Notes: a model not told the origin generated them from the sequence alone. 64,000 nt of DNA from Natrarchaeobius chitinivorans (GCF_003841505.1 NZ_REGA01000004.1:186001-250000); one strand, 5' to 3'. Positions 9,655 through 18,807 are shown, numbered from the stretch's first letter. Program-made: numbers and translations.

Positions 9655-10347
9655 ATGGCGTACGTCCGATCACTCTCGACGGAGTACCGAACGGTCGACC
9701 GCTGGGACGACGGTGTCGGCTGGATCGCACACCCCGACGAACTCGGTCGTCGTGCGAGCCACGCCGTTCGCGGCCAGGACGGAGTCTGGTTGATCGATCC
9801 GGTTCGGTCCGTCGACGTCGACGAGTTGATTGGGACGCTCGAGGACGACGTCGTCGGCGTCGCGGTCTGTTCGTGCTGGCACGCTCGGGACGCCGACTGG
9901 TTCGCGCGGGAATACGACGTGCCCGTCTTCGTGCCCGAGTGGATGGGACGCGTCGAGGAGCGAACCGACGCGCCGGTCCGTCGCTACGACGGCACGCTCG
10001 ACGCCTCGACCCACGTCGTTCGCTGTGAGCCGATGCCGATGTGGGAGGAGGCGATCATCTACTGGGACTCCCACGACACCCTCTACGTTCCCGACTCGAT
10101 GGGGACGGTCGGTTCGTTCGTCGTCGGCGACGAGCGGATCGGGCTGGAGGTGCTTCGGCGACTCGCCCCGCCGCGGTCTCTTCGGCGGTTCGAGCCGGAG
10201 CGAATCATCGTCGGCCACGGCGACGGCGTCTTCGAGGACGCGACGCGGGCGCTCGAGAATGCACTGGCTGGTGGGCGGCGGCGGTTCCCCCGCGCCGTCC
10301 TCGAGAACGGCCCGAAAACGGTTCGTTCGCTCGTCGGTGCCATCTGA
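9655..10347 (+). CDS. Metallo-beta-lactamase-fold-like protein with degenerate metal site
   Basis: A 230-residue protein whose layout resembles metallo-beta-lactamase-fold hydrolases: an early WLIDPVRSVD strand-turn, a central CSCWHARDADWFAREYD segment where the HxHxDH motif would lie, a late VPDSMGTVGSF strand, and a terminal RIIVGHGDGV. Only part of the usual metal ligands is present (one His and Asp in HARDADW, the late His in GHGD), so catalysis is uncertain. This family occurs widely in haloarchaea as a hypothetical or MBL-like protein (from memory). No partner gene is evident; an alpha/beta hydrolase follows 177 bases downstream on the same strand. Confidence 0.6.
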   Translation: MAYVRSLSTEYRTVDRWDDGVGWIAHPDELGRRASHAVRGQDGVWLIDPVRSVDVDELIGTLEDDVVGVAVCSCWHARDADWFAREYDVPVFVPEWMGRVEERTDAPVRRYDGTLDASTHVVRCEPMPMWEEAIIYWDSHDTLYVPDSMGTVGSFVVGDERIGLEVLRRLAPPRSLRRFEPERIIVGHGDGVFEDATRALENALAGGRRRFPRAVLENGPKTVRSLVGAI

Positions 10348-10524
10348 TGAGCGGGAGCCGTAACGGATCGGAAAATCCGGCCCAGACGTGAGGTGTCGTG
10401 GGATCGTCCGCTCCGCGTCCGAAACACGGCACCAGCACGTACACGGCACAGCACCATCACGGACAAAACAGGCACCACCACGTGCAACCGTTTTGCGTGG
10501 CCGGGTGGAGCGTTCGAGAACACG

Positions 10525-11367
10525 ATGATCACCTCTCTCCCTTCCGAAACCGGACGGTTCGCGGAGGCGTTTCCGTACGTACGAGTCGGCACCGGTCCGG
10601 AGACGTTGCTCGTGATACCCGGACTCGGAGACGCGATGTTCGACGGCGAGTACGGTCGGATCGGGACGGCACTCACTCGGCGGAACTTCGATCGCTTCGT
10701 CGGGGAGTACACGGTGTACGTCGTGAGCCGGCCTCGAGGGCTGGCGAAGGACAAGTCCATCGAGCGGATGGCGCGTGAGTACGCGGGCGTCCTCGAGAGG
10801 GACGTCGGAACCGCGTCGGTGCTCGGCCTCTCGATGGGCGGGCTGATCGCGCAGGAACTGGCTCGACTTCGACCCGACCTCGTCGAACGCCTGGTCGTGG
10901 GCGTCTCCGGCTGTCGGGTCGCTGCGGGCAGTCGCCCCATTCTCCGGGACCTGCGGGGACACGCCCTCGAGCGCGAGTGGACGGCGATCCGCTCCCGGCT
11001 GTACGACGAGATGTTCACGGGGATGCGCCGACGGTTCTACCCGTTTCTCTCGGGAACCGTCGGCCGGCTTCGCCCACCGACGCCCGCCTTCGGAAGCGAC
11101 GTCGTCGTCTCCATCGACGCGATCCTCGCGTACGATGGCTCGGACCGACTCGAGGGGATCGACCCCAGAACCCTCGTGATCGGCGGCGACGACGATCCGT
11201 TCTACCCCGAGGAGATCCTGCGGGAGACACACGCCGGACTCTCGGACGCACAGCTTGCGATGTTTCGAAACGCCAGCCACGGCGTCTTCCTCGAGCGAAA
11301 AGCCGCGTTCGATAACTGGACGAGGCGGTTTCTCGACGGAGAGACGACTCGAGTGCGCCAGCAGTAG
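10525..11367 (+). CDS. Alpha/beta hydrolase
   Basis: A 280-residue alpha/beta-hydrolase, probably an esterase or acyl-group hydrolase of unknown substrate. The oxyanion loop is LLVIPGLGD (about residues 28-36). The nucleophile elbow is GLSMGG with Ser103. The acid is likely in GGDDDPFYPEE, and the histidine lies in ASHGVFLER near the C-terminus. The ATG at 10525 puts the hydrolase core at the usual place; the longer frame starting at 10393 is rejected because its extra 44 residues are low quality. It is convergent with the RNA methyltransferase gene pair, whose last stop lies 11 bases away. Confidence 0.85.
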   Translation: MITSLPSETGRFAEAFPYVRVGTGPETLLVIPGLGDAMFDGEYGRIGTALTRRNFDRFVGEYTVYVVSRPRGLAKDKSIERMAREYAGVLERDVGTASVLGLSMGGLIAQELARLRPDLVERLVVGVSGCRVAAGSRPILRDLRGHALEREWTAIRSRLYDEMFTGMRRRFYPFLSGTVGRLRPPTPAFGSDVVVSIDAILAYDGSDRLEGIDPRTLVIGGDDDPFYPEEILRETHAGLSDAQLAMFRNASHGVFLERKAAFDNWTRRFLDGETTRVRQQ

Positions 11368-11377
11368 CCTGCAAGAG

Positions 11378-11926
11378 TTAAAGTTCTCGCTGCCGTCCTT
11401 TCGGAACCATCGAACGAAGTTCGCCGTGGACGTACAGTCCGACCCCGATCGGCTCGAGGTCGCCGGCAATCTCGTGGGCCGCGATCAGATACCCCCAGTC
11501 GCCGTCCCACTCGAGTTCCTGGTCTTCGCCGGCGACGAACCGGCGTGCCGCCTCGGGATCGAGTTCGATCACGCACTCGCTTGCGTGACGGCCGAAGCGC
11601 TGGACGAAATCGGTCGTCGGCTTCCAGTGTTCCTGGCGCGTGCGCAGGCAAGTCATGCCGATGGCTTCGATCTCGACCGGCGAGGACGCCTCGCCGGCGT
11701 AGATCCAGATCTTCCCCGCTCCCTTCTCCCAGAACGAGTAGTCGTCGAACGTCTCGGGCGGAATTCCGAACCGGTCCTCGAAGTACTCGAGGACCTCGCG
11801 TCGGCTGGCGCGTCCCTCGACGGTTCGTTCGGCCGCCGTCGCCGGCAGTCGATCGAACCGCTGGCCGACGTTCGACTCCAGCCCGGTGTCTCGATCCTCG
11901 GCGGCAGTCCCGTCACCGTCGGTCAT
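11378..11926 (-). CDS. PUA-like RNA-binding partner of the NSUN methyltransferase
   Basis: A 182-residue protein whose start codon overlaps the stop of the upstream methyltransferase (ATGA). After a variable 40-residue head it has a region with YFEDRFGIPPETFDDYSFWE, GKIWIYAG, GMTCLRTRQEHWKPTTDF and a C-terminal GLYVHGELRSMVPKGRQ. These resemble the C-terminal PUA-like segment that is fused to NOL1/NOP2/Sun enzymes in other lineages. The separate-gene arrangement suggests a split enzyme, with this subunit binding RNA. In haloarchaeal annotation it is usually a DUF protein next to the methylase (from memory, DUF7122). Confidence 0.7.
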   Translation of the reverse strand: MTDGDGTAAEDRDTGLESNVGQRFDRLPATAAERTVEGRASRREVLEYFEDRFGIPPETFDDYSFWEKGAGKIWIYAGEASSPVEIEAIGMTCLRTRQEHWKPTTDFVQRFGRHASECVIELDPEAARRFVAGEDQELEWDGDWGYLIAAHEIAGDLEPIGVGLYVHGELRSMVPKGRQREL

Positions 11927-12834
11927 TCGGCGGTCACCTCGAGTTTCGCGACGAAGAAGCCGCCGGTGTCGTTGTGGTGGGGATAGATGCGTGCGGCCCG
12001 CTCGAGCGTCGGATCGAACGTCTCGTCGTTCCACTCCCGGAGGCCGGGCGCGTACTCGAGGTCGAGATCGAAGTCGACGACGCGACAGGGTTCGTTCTCG
12101 ATAGCGTGCTGGACGACGGCTTCGTTCTCCTCCGGCGCGAACGTACAGGTCGAGTAGACGACGGTGCCGCCCTCCCGGGTCGTCTGAATCGCTCGTCGGA
12201 GGATGCCCTTCTGGATTCCGGCGACCGAGTGGAGGTGACCTTCGGACCAGTTGTCCAGTGCGTCGGGGTTCTTCCGGATCGTCCCTTCGCAGGAACAGGG
12301 GGCGTCGACGAGCGTCCGGTCGAACGCGTCGAACGGGAACGGCTTCAGCGAGTAGTTCCTGGCGTCGGCGTTCGTAACCGCGAGGCTCGTCGCCCCCAGC
12401 CGTTCGGCGTTGAACCGCAGCGCCGAGATTCGACCGAGGTTGTTGTCGTTGGCGACGACGGTGCCCCGGTCGTCCATCAGGGACGCTATCTGGGTCGCCT
12501 TCCCGCCGGGCGCGGCACAGCAGTCCCACACCCGTTCGCCCGGTTCGGGATCGAGGACGACCGGCGGCACGGCCGAGACTTCCTCCTGGCCGTGCGTAAA
12601 GCCGTGGACGGACGACCACGTCGACCCCGGTGAATCGGTCTCGAGGCGAAGCACGCGCGGGTTCCACGCCGCCTGTTCGAACGCGACTCCGTCTTCCTCG
12701 AGCGCGGCCGTCGCCCGCTCGACGGACGCCTTGATGGTGTTCACGCGGACCGCGTTTCCGAGCGGTCGGTCGCAGGCGGCGAGAAACGCCTCGAACTCGT
12801 CGACGATCGGCCGGTACCGCTCGAGTGGCTCCAT
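11923..12834 (-). CDS. NOL1/NOP2/Sun-family RNA cytosine-C5 methyltransferase
   Basis: A 303-residue S-adenosylmethionine-dependent m5C methyltransferase acting on tRNA or rRNA. The family start YRPIVDEFEAF leads to a short N-terminal domain with the usual AVRVNTIK motif. The SAM-binding loop DCCAAPGGKATQ lies at 104-115. The two catalytic cysteines are C180 in DAPCSCEGTIRKNP and C230 in STCTFAPEENE. The ATG at 12834 was chosen because the preceding codons are arginine-rich noise. The downstream PUA-like gene overlaps by four bases, so the two are translationally coupled. Exact RNA target is not visible. Confidence 0.92.
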   Translation of the reverse strand: MEPLERYRPIVDEFEAFLAACDRPLGNAVRVNTIKASVERATAALEEDGVAFEQAAWNPRVLRLETDSPGSTWSSVHGFTHGQEEVSAVPPVVLDPEPGERVWDCCAAPGGKATQIASLMDDRGTVVANDNNLGRISALRFNAERLGATSLAVTNADARNYSLKPFPFDAFDRTLVDAPCSCEGTIRKNPDALDNWSEGHLHSVAGIQKGILRRAIQTTREGGTVVYSTCTFAPEENEAVVQHAIENEPCRVVDFDLDLEYAPGLREWNDETFDPTLERAARIYPHHNDTGGFFVAKLEVTAE

Positions 12835-13068
12835 CGATCGTCGATTGGGAGGCGCGGCGCTTGTGGGTTTCGAAGCACAGCATCGAACCGACTCGTCCGG
12901 TCGATTCGAGCAACGAAACGAAGACAGAGTCAGAACCGAGTTGCGCCTGATCAACACGCAGAGCCGTCAGTACGGCGGACCAACCACGACGCACCCGGAT
13001 ACGAGAACGGCCTCGAGCGCGTTTCGTCCGTTCGGGGACGGACTTCGGTGACGATCGAAACCGCTCGA

Positions 13069-15132
13069 TCACAGTCCCCAGATGAGGACGATTCCGGCCG
13101 TCGTGACGAGCGCAAGCAGAAACTGTAGCGGGGCACCGACCTTCAGGAAGTCGGTGAACTCGTATCCGCCGGGACCGTACACCATGAGGTTGGTCTGATA
13201 GCCTACCGGCGTCATGAACGAGGTTGCGGAAGCGAACATGACCGCGATCAGGAACGAAAATTCTGAGACACCCAGTCTCGACGCGGCGTCGACCGCAATC
13301 GGAATCATCAACACGATCGTTGCGACGGGGGTGATGACGTTCGCGAGCAGTCCCGTAACGATATAAAACAGTAACAGGACCAGCACCAACGGGAGGACGT
13401 CGCCGGTCGCGACCAGAGAGCTAGCGATGAACTGAGAGCCCCCGGTTTCCTCGAGGGCGATTCCGAGCGGGATAACACCCGCGAGCAGGAATATGACGTT
13501 CCAGGAGACGGCATCGTACGCGTCGCTCGTCGAGAGACAGCCGGTGACGATCATGGCAAAGACGCCGGCGAGTGCCGCAATGACGATCGAGACGAGCCCG
13601 AGCGCAGCGGTTCCGACAACGCCGGCCATGATCGCGATCGTGAGCGGGGTTTTCGGCGATAACGGCGCCACTTCGTCGACGTCCTGCTCGAGCAGTCGAT
13701 CAAACGCGTCCTCATCGACGACGATGAGGTCGTTCGTGCCGGCGAAGTACTCGATCGCCTCTGGAACCGTTTGAACCAGGAGAAGGTCACCCGGTTGTAA
13801 TCGGAGGTTGGCGAGGTCGGTACGGAGCAACTCACCTTCGCGACGGACCGCGAGTACCGTCGTGCGATAGATTTTCCGGAGGTGTGTGTCGGCGATCCGA
13901 TCCCCGACGAACGCCGACTCGGTGGAGACGACGACTTTTGCGAGCAGGTCGTTCCCCGCCGACTCGTCGAAGGTATCTTCGGTCACCGGATTCCGCACGA
14001 GTTGGCGGAGGCCGTGCGTTCCGACGAAGCGGTTGACCGCTTGTAGATTGCCGTGTACGGTAAGAACGTCCCCCTCACGGATCTGCTGATCGGGGTCGAC
14101 GGAGACGACCGACTCGGTTTCTTCGGTCGTCGGCTCGAGAGACTGGACCGCCTCGGACGATAGTTCGGGCTCGATTGGTCCGTCCTCTCGATCGCGTTCC
14201 GTTACCGTCGACGGCTCGTCGAGAACGTCACCGTCGTATTCGAGGAGACGATCCGGCGCGCCGGTCGGATTCGATTCCGACGCGACCGTCTCTCCGCTCC
14301 GGCCCTCATCCGTAGAACGAAGGTCGGCCTCCCGGCGAAGCTGGAGAATACGAACCTTCGCCTCGATACGATCTTCCAGTTCGCGGACCGTAAGTCCAAC
14401 CGGCGTCGACGTCGATCTGACTCGGACGTGAGTGAGGTAATCCTCGAGGTCAAACTCTTCGACCAGATCCGCATCGACCGGCACTCGAGCGGGCGTGAGC
14501 CATCGGCCGACGGTCATCAGGTACGTGAGGCCAACTATCAGGATCACGAGCCCGAGCCCGGCGAACTCGAACATTCCGAGCGGGCTGCGACCGAGTAACT
14601 CCACGGCGAACTCGCTGGCGAGGAGGTTGGTCGACGTCCCGATAAGCGTCAGCGTCCCGCCCAATATCGCGGCGTACGAGAGCGGAAGGAGGAGTTTCGA
14701 CGGCGAAATTCCGATCTTCTCGGCGAGTTCGGAGATCATCGGAATGAAGATCGCCACGACTGGTGTGTTGTTGATGAAGCCCGCGATCGGACCCGTCGTC
14801 GCGATCGTGGCTGCCAGCGCTCGCCGCTCGCTCCCTCTCGTCACCTTCGCGAGGGACGCTCCGAGTCGCTGTACCAGCCCGGTCCGCTGGATACCCGCGC
14901 TGAGCATGTACATGGCGACAATCGTTATCGTCGCGGTGCTGGCGAACCCGGAGATAGCCGTTCGATGACCGACGCCGGTCAGCGGCTCGAGCGCGGCTAA
15001 CGAGACGATAATGCCGATCGCAGTTACGTCGGTCGAGATCGCTTCAGTGACGAACAGCGCGAGCGCAACGGCGATGAGAGCGAATACGACGATCGCACCC
15101 GTCGAGAGATCCGTTCCGAACGTCCCGATCAT
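13069..15132 (-). CDS. SLC13-family sodium/anion symporter with two TrkA-C domains
   Basis: A 687-residue integral membrane transporter. The N-terminal half has about five membrane segments beginning AIVVFALIAVALALFV, with the signature PVVAIFIPMI. A large cytosolic insert (about residues 210-440) contains two RCK/TrkA-C-like modules (TSTPVGLTVRELEDRI... and NDLLAKVVVSTESAFVGD...LRLQPGDLLLVQ), linked by a low-complexity Glu/Ser stretch. A second membrane block ends the protein, with ITPVATIVLMIPIA. Such proteins move sulfate, phosphate, citrate or dicarboxylates with Na+; the substrate cannot be told. ATG at 15132 (MIGTFGTDLS). Divergent from the PAC2 gene. Confidence 0.88.
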   Translation of the reverse strand: MIGTFGTDLSTGAIVVFALIAVALALFVTEAISTDVTAIGIIVSLAALEPLTGVGHRTAISGFASTATITIVAMYMLSAGIQRTGLVQRLGASLAKVTRGSERRALAATIATTGPIAGFINNTPVVAIFIPMISELAEKIGISPSKLLLPLSYAAILGGTLTLIGTSTNLLASEFAVELLGRSPLGMFEFAGLGLVILIVGLTYLMTVGRWLTPARVPVDADLVEEFDLEDYLTHVRVRSTSTPVGLTVRELEDRIEAKVRILQLRREADLRSTDEGRSGETVASESNPTGAPDRLLEYDGDVLDEPSTVTERDREDGPIEPELSSEAVQSLEPTTEETESVVSVDPDQQIREGDVLTVHGNLQAVNRFVGTHGLRQLVRNPVTEDTFDESAGNDLLAKVVVSTESAFVGDRIADTHLRKIYRTTVLAVRREGELLRTDLANLRLQPGDLLLVQTVPEAIEYFAGTNDLIVVDEDAFDRLLEQDVDEVAPLSPKTPLTIAIMAGVVGTAALGLVSIVIAALAGVFAMIVTGCLSTSDAYDAVSWNVIFLLAGVIPLGIALEETGGSQFIASSLVATGDVLPLVLVLLLFYIVTGLLANVITPVATIVLMIPIAVDAASRLGVSEFSFLIAVMFASATSFMTPVGYQTNLMVYGPGGYEFTDFLKVGAPLQFLLALVTTAGIVLIWGL

Positions 15133-15505
15133 GGAGCAGAGGCGTGGCTGGTGTGACAGTCGCAACCAGCCGATCGGTTCGACGACGGAGACCGTGACGG
15201 ATCTCCGCGGGAATTGCTCTCGATACTCTCGCGGATCGATTCGACGACCGAGTACGCTGGCCCCGTCCGCCTCCGTTCGTCGCACGGATCGACGTGAGTT
15301 GACGGTCTGCTCGTCTCGATCCACCGCCCGTCATCACCGGTGTCAACTGGTTGCATCTCAGCGTTCGCCACCGGTGGAGAAGGCACACGCAACTCTCTTC
15401 AATAATCTTCTATAAGTGTGTCGGTTGCACTGATTGCAGGCGGTTCGACGCGGAAACCGGATATCGTGCCATCGTTTTATGGGTTCGCCGAATCTCTTCT
15501 CGCGT
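15133..15505. other. Divergent intergenic region, transporter / PAC2
   Basis: 373 bases between two divergent starts. Overlapping arginine-rich frames exist on both strands without domain resemblance. An AT-rich patch around 15395-15420 and the TTTTAT at 15475-15480 are the only regulatory-looking stretches. Nothing else was seen. Confidence 0.4.
15475..15480 (+). promoter_or_regulatory. TATA box upstream of the PAC2 gene
   Basis: ttttat lies 28 bases before the ATG at 15506 and is the only AT-rich hexamer nearby. The spacing fits a leaderless haloarchaeal promoter. Confidence 0.45.
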
Positions 15506-16255
15506 ATGGCACAGATCCGCGTGCAGGGTCCGGAGGTCGACCTCGAGGAGCCGACGATCGTCGAGGGGTTCCCGGGCGTCGGACTGGTTGGAAAGATCGC
15601 GACCGACCACCTCGTCAGCGAACTCGACATGCGCTACTACGCGAGCGTCCACTGCGAGGGGCTGCCTCGGATCGGCGTCTACCGCGGCGGCGATCGAGCC
15701 GCGCGGCCGCCGGTTCGCCTCTACGTTAGCGAGGAGGAAGACCTGCTCGCCCTCCAGAGCGACGCGCCGGTGAGCGCCCGCGCCGTCGAGGAGGTCGCCG
15801 GCTGCGTCACCAGCTGGATCGTCGACCGCGAGGCGACGCCGATCTATCTGAGCGGGCTTCCCGCCGAGCGCGACGAGGAGCGGCCCGATCTGTACGGGAT
15901 CGCGACCGGCGACGCCGGCGAGCGCCTCGAGGATCACGGCGTGGACGTCCCGCCCGAGGACGGCGTCGTCACCGGTCCGACGGGCGCGCTGATCAACCGC
16001 GCCGCACAGATCGACTACGACAGCATGGGCCTCGTCGTCGAGTGCAGCCCCCAGTTCCCCGATCCGGAGGCCGCGAGCGTCCTGCTCGAGGACGGCGTCG
16101 CGCCGATCGCGGAGCTATCGGTCGACGTGAGCGAACTCGTCGATCGAGCCGAAGAGATCCGACGAAAGCGCGAGCAACTCGCCCAGCAGATGCAGGCGAT
16201 GGCCCAGGACGAGAGCACGCAGGCCCAGCCCCAGCCGCTCCGGATGTACCAGTAG
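15506..16255 (+). CDS. PAC2-family protein (proteasome assembly chaperone-like)
   Basis: A 249-residue cytosolic protein of the PAC2 family, related to proteasome assembly chaperones and to archaeal PbaB-type chaperones. The family core is clear: EPTIVEGFPGVGLVGKIATD (residues 14-33), HLVSELDM, and LVVECSPQFPDPEAAS near 174-190. The C-terminus is a charged helix (EEIRRKREQLAQQMQAMAQ) followed by a Gln-rich tail. Start at 15506 gives MAQIRVQGPEVD, the usual family start; the frame upstream is a shadow. Single gene; client unknown. Confidence 0.85.
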   Translation: MAQIRVQGPEVDLEEPTIVEGFPGVGLVGKIATDHLVSELDMRYYASVHCEGLPRIGVYRGGDRAARPPVRLYVSEEEDLLALQSDAPVSARAVEEVAGCVTSWIVDREATPIYLSGLPAERDEERPDLYGIATGDAGERLEDHGVDVPPEDGVVTGPTGALINRAAQIDYDSMGLVVECSPQFPDPEAASVLLEDGVAPIAELSVDVSELVDRAEEIRRKREQLAQQMQAMAQDESTQAQPQPLRMYQ

Positions 16256-16381
16256 TCAGACCGATCGTCGTCTCGATTTGCCGGCGGGAGCACAGCCAAC
16301 TCGAGGATCGCCGATCGAGTCGGCGGATCGAACGCGAACCACGTTTCGTCGTCCTATCGGCGTCAGAACAATTCCCACGTG

Positions 16382-16390
16382 TTTTTTATT
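16382..16390 (+). promoter_or_regulatory. TATA-like T-rich box of the reductase promoter
   Basis: ttttttatt is centred about 29 bases upstream of the ATG at 16417 and stands out from G+C-rich surroundings. It is a probable core promoter for a leaderless or nearly leaderless mRNA. Confidence 0.45.
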
Positions 16391-16416
16391 CTCCATTACG
16401 TCGTCGAAGAACAGAG

Positions 16417-17793
16417 ATGCCAGCGTCCACGGAATCGTACGATATCGTCGTCGTCGGTGGCGGGACCGGCGGCTGTTTCGCCGCCGCGACCGCGGCTCGA
16501 GGGGGCCTCGACGTCGCGCTTCTCGAGCGCAAAGACGAGGACGAAGCGGGGAAGATCGCCTGCGGTGACGGAATCAAGGGGAAGAGTTCGTTCCCCGACG
16601 TCGTCGACCGAGAGCGGCTCAAATCGGAGTCGTTCACCAACCGGGAAATCAGCCGCGGCATCTTCGAGAACCCCCGGACCGGGGAGTCGATCGAGATTCC
16701 GTTCGGCCAGACGGGAGCGGTCGTCGACCGATGGCGGTACGGGCAGGTGTTGCTCGACGAGACCGACCGCGCTGGTGTCGACATCCACTACGACACGGTC
16801 GTCAACGACGTCGTCCAGCAAAACGGTGCGGTGACGGGCGTCACCGCGGTTCGCGAGGGTGACCCACTCGAGTACGAGGCGGACGTCGTCGTCGACGGCG
16901 CGGGAGCGCTGTCGGTGCTCCAGGACAAGGCCGACTTCGCGTCGTCGTCGTTCGACACGAACGTCAACTACTCGCAGTTTTGCTCGGCCTATCGCGAGGT
17001 CCTCGAGATACCGGAGCCGGTCGAATGGGACGACGCGCTGGTGTTCAAACCGACGGCTGAACTGGGATACCTCTGGTACTTCCCGCGCTCGTCGACGGAG
17101 ATCAACGCGGGGCTTGGCTTCCAGATGTGCCAGGAGCCCATGGAGTTAGTCGACGTGCTCAAAGACGACATCGCCAACAGGGCGGAGTTTTCGGGCGCGA
17201 CGGTCAAGAACAAACTCGGTGCGGCGTTGCCGACTCGGCGGCCGTACGATTCGGCAGTCCACTCCGGGTACGTGGCCGTCGGCGACGCAGCCGGCCACGT
17301 CAATCCCTGTACCGGCGGCGGAATCCCCGGAGCGGCGAAAGCCGGCCACTGGGCCGCCCAGGTCGCGATCGACGCCATCGCCGACGGCGACACGAGCGAG
17401 GCCGCGCTGTGGGAGTACAACGAACGCGTCCAGACGGACTTCGGCAAGCGCTTTGCGGCGATGGACCTCTACAACATCTTCGGAACCGCACACGAACTCG
17501 ACGAACTCGTCTCGATCGTCACCGCCGTGCCCGGCCAGCAACTCGTCGACGCGATCGGCAAGAAAGGAACCGCGGACATGAGCCTCGGCCTCAAACTCAA
17601 GACGCTGGTGAAGACCGTCGGCCACTGGGACGTCCTCTACGAACTGTACAAGGTCCAGAAGGCCGCGACCTCGCTCAAAGACGTCTACGACAGCTACCCC
17701 GCCGCCCCCGATCACTTCGACGCCTGGCAAAGCGAACGCGATGCGGTCCTCGAGCAGGTCTACGAGATCACCGGTGCAGAGCCCAAGTACTAG
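16417..17793 (+). CDS. Geranylgeranyl reductase family FAD-dependent oxidoreductase
   Basis: A 458-residue flavoprotein. Residues 14-19 (GGGTGG) form the FAD loop, followed by ERKDEDEAGKIACGDGIKGK. The geranylgeranyl-reductase signature LGYLWYFPRSSTEINAGLG is present near residue 210, with GDAAGHVNPCTGGGIPGA near 289-306. In archaea this family saturates the isoprenoid chains of membrane lipids or of quinones. Haloarchaea have several paralogues, so the exact substrate is open: archaeol core, menaquinone side chain or another polyprenyl. The ATG at 16417 gives MPASTESYDIVVVG. It stands alone 66 bases before the aldo/keto reductase on the same strand. Confidence 0.88.
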   Translation: MPASTESYDIVVVGGGTGGCFAAATAARGGLDVALLERKDEDEAGKIACGDGIKGKSSFPDVVDRERLKSESFTNREISRGIFENPRTGESIEIPFGQTGAVVDRWRYGQVLLDETDRAGVDIHYDTVVNDVVQQNGAVTGVTAVREGDPLEYEADVVVDGAGALSVLQDKADFASSSFDTNVNYSQFCSAYREVLEIPEPVEWDDALVFKPTAELGYLWYFPRSSTEINAGLGFQMCQEPMELVDVLKDDIANRAEFSGATVKNKLGAALPTRRPYDSAVHSGYVAVGDAAGHVNPCTGGGIPGAAKAGHWAAQVAIDAIADGDTSEAALWEYNERVQTDFGKRFAAMDLYNIFGTAHELDELVSIVTAVPGQQLVDAIGKKGTADMSLGLKLKTLVKTVGHWDVLYELYKVQKAATSLKDVYDSYPAAPDHFDAWQSERDAVLEQVYEITGAEPKY

Positions 17794-17859
17794 CACTCCC
17801 AAGCCCGACGACCGTTCCGCAACCGCAACCCATTTTCTCGCGCTGTCCGTTGCGTTCGT

Positions 17860-18702
17860 ATGGTATCCGAAGACGCCGGCGAAGACGAATCAGCACCGAA
17901 TCCGACCGTAAACGGCGTCCCGATGCTCGGAATCGGAACCTGGCAGAACGAGGATCCGGACCAGTGTGCAGAAAGCGTCCGGACGGCCCTCGAGATGGGG
18001 TATCGCCACGTCGACACCGCGCAGGCCTACGAAAACGAAGCCGCCGTCGGCGAGGGGATCGAACGAGCGACCGTCGACCGCGAGGAGGTCTTTCTGGCGA
18101 CGAAAGTCTGGCTTTCGAATCTGGCTCGAGAGGACGTCCTCGAGACGGCTCGCGAGAGTCTCGATCGACTCGGCGTCGACTCGGTCGACCTGCTTTACGT
18201 CCACTGGCCGGCACGGACGTACGACCCCGCGGAGACGCTCGACGCGTTTTCCCACCTCTACGACGAGGGCCTGATCGAGGGCGTCGGCGTGAGTAACTTC
18301 CTCCCCGAACAACTCGAGGAAGCGATCGATATCTGTGACGCCCCGATTCTGGCGAATCAGGTGGAACTGCATCCGATGCTCCAGCAGTCGGATATTCGGG
18401 CGGCCTGTGCAGCCAACGACGTTGCCGTCGTCGCGTACTCGCCGCTGGCACGAGGCGAGGTCTTCGATCGGCCGGAAATCCGAGAGATCGCGGCCGAACA
18501 CGACGTCAGCGAGGCACAGGTCAGTCTCGCCTGGCTTCGGGAGAAGGGCGTCGTCGCGATCCCGAAAGCGACGGGCGAAGAGCACATTCGGGACAACTTC
18601 GAGTCGCTGTCGCTCGACCTCGAGCCGGAAGAGATCGACGCGATCGACGCGATCGACGAGGTCGACCGGCAGGTCGATCCGGAGTTCGGCCCCTGGAACT
18701 GA
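17860..18702 (+). CDS. Aldo/keto reductase
   Basis: A 280-residue (alpha/beta)8-barrel NADPH-dependent carbonyl reductase of the AKR superfamily. The full catalytic tetrad is visible: D52, Y57, K82 and H115, in HVDTAQAYENE, TKVWLS and LLYVHWPAR. The coenzyme phosphate site AIPKATGEEHIRDNF lies near 230. Length is standard. Natural substrate is unknown, with 2,5-diketogluconate-type or general aldehyde reduction possible. The TGA stop is the first triplet of a 108-bp inverted-repeat element (18700-18807). Confidence 0.92.
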   Translation: MVSEDAGEDESAPNPTVNGVPMLGIGTWQNEDPDQCAESVRTALEMGYRHVDTAQAYENEAAVGEGIERATVDREEVFLATKVWLSNLAREDVLETARESLDRLGVDSVDLLYVHWPARTYDPAETLDAFSHLYDEGLIEGVGVSNFLPEQLEEAIDICDAPILANQVELHPMLQQSDIRAACAANDVAVVAYSPLARGEVFDRPEIREIAAEHDVSEAQVSLAWLREKGVVAIPKATGEEHIRDNFESLSLDLEPEEIDAIDAIDEVDRQVDPEFGPWN

Positions 18703-18807
18703 TACTGTTGGACAGAACTATTTGAAGATCGGTCGCCCTCCTGCGGCCGTCTCCAACGGTGCCGGCCGCGAATTCGCGACCTCACTGACTTCTGTCCAAC
18801 AGTATGA
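18700..18807. mobile_element. 108-bp inverted-repeat element anchored on a stop codon
   Basis: The left end reads TGATACTGTTGGACAGAA (18700-18717). The right end, read on the other strand from 18807, is TCATACTGTTGGACAGAA: 17 of 18 bases match. About 72 bases separate the arms, and the interior has no coding frame. The first triplet is the aldo/keto reductase stop. It looks like a small non-autonomous element with terminal inverted repeats. A related solo palindrome lies at 22535-22555. Confidence 0.65.
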
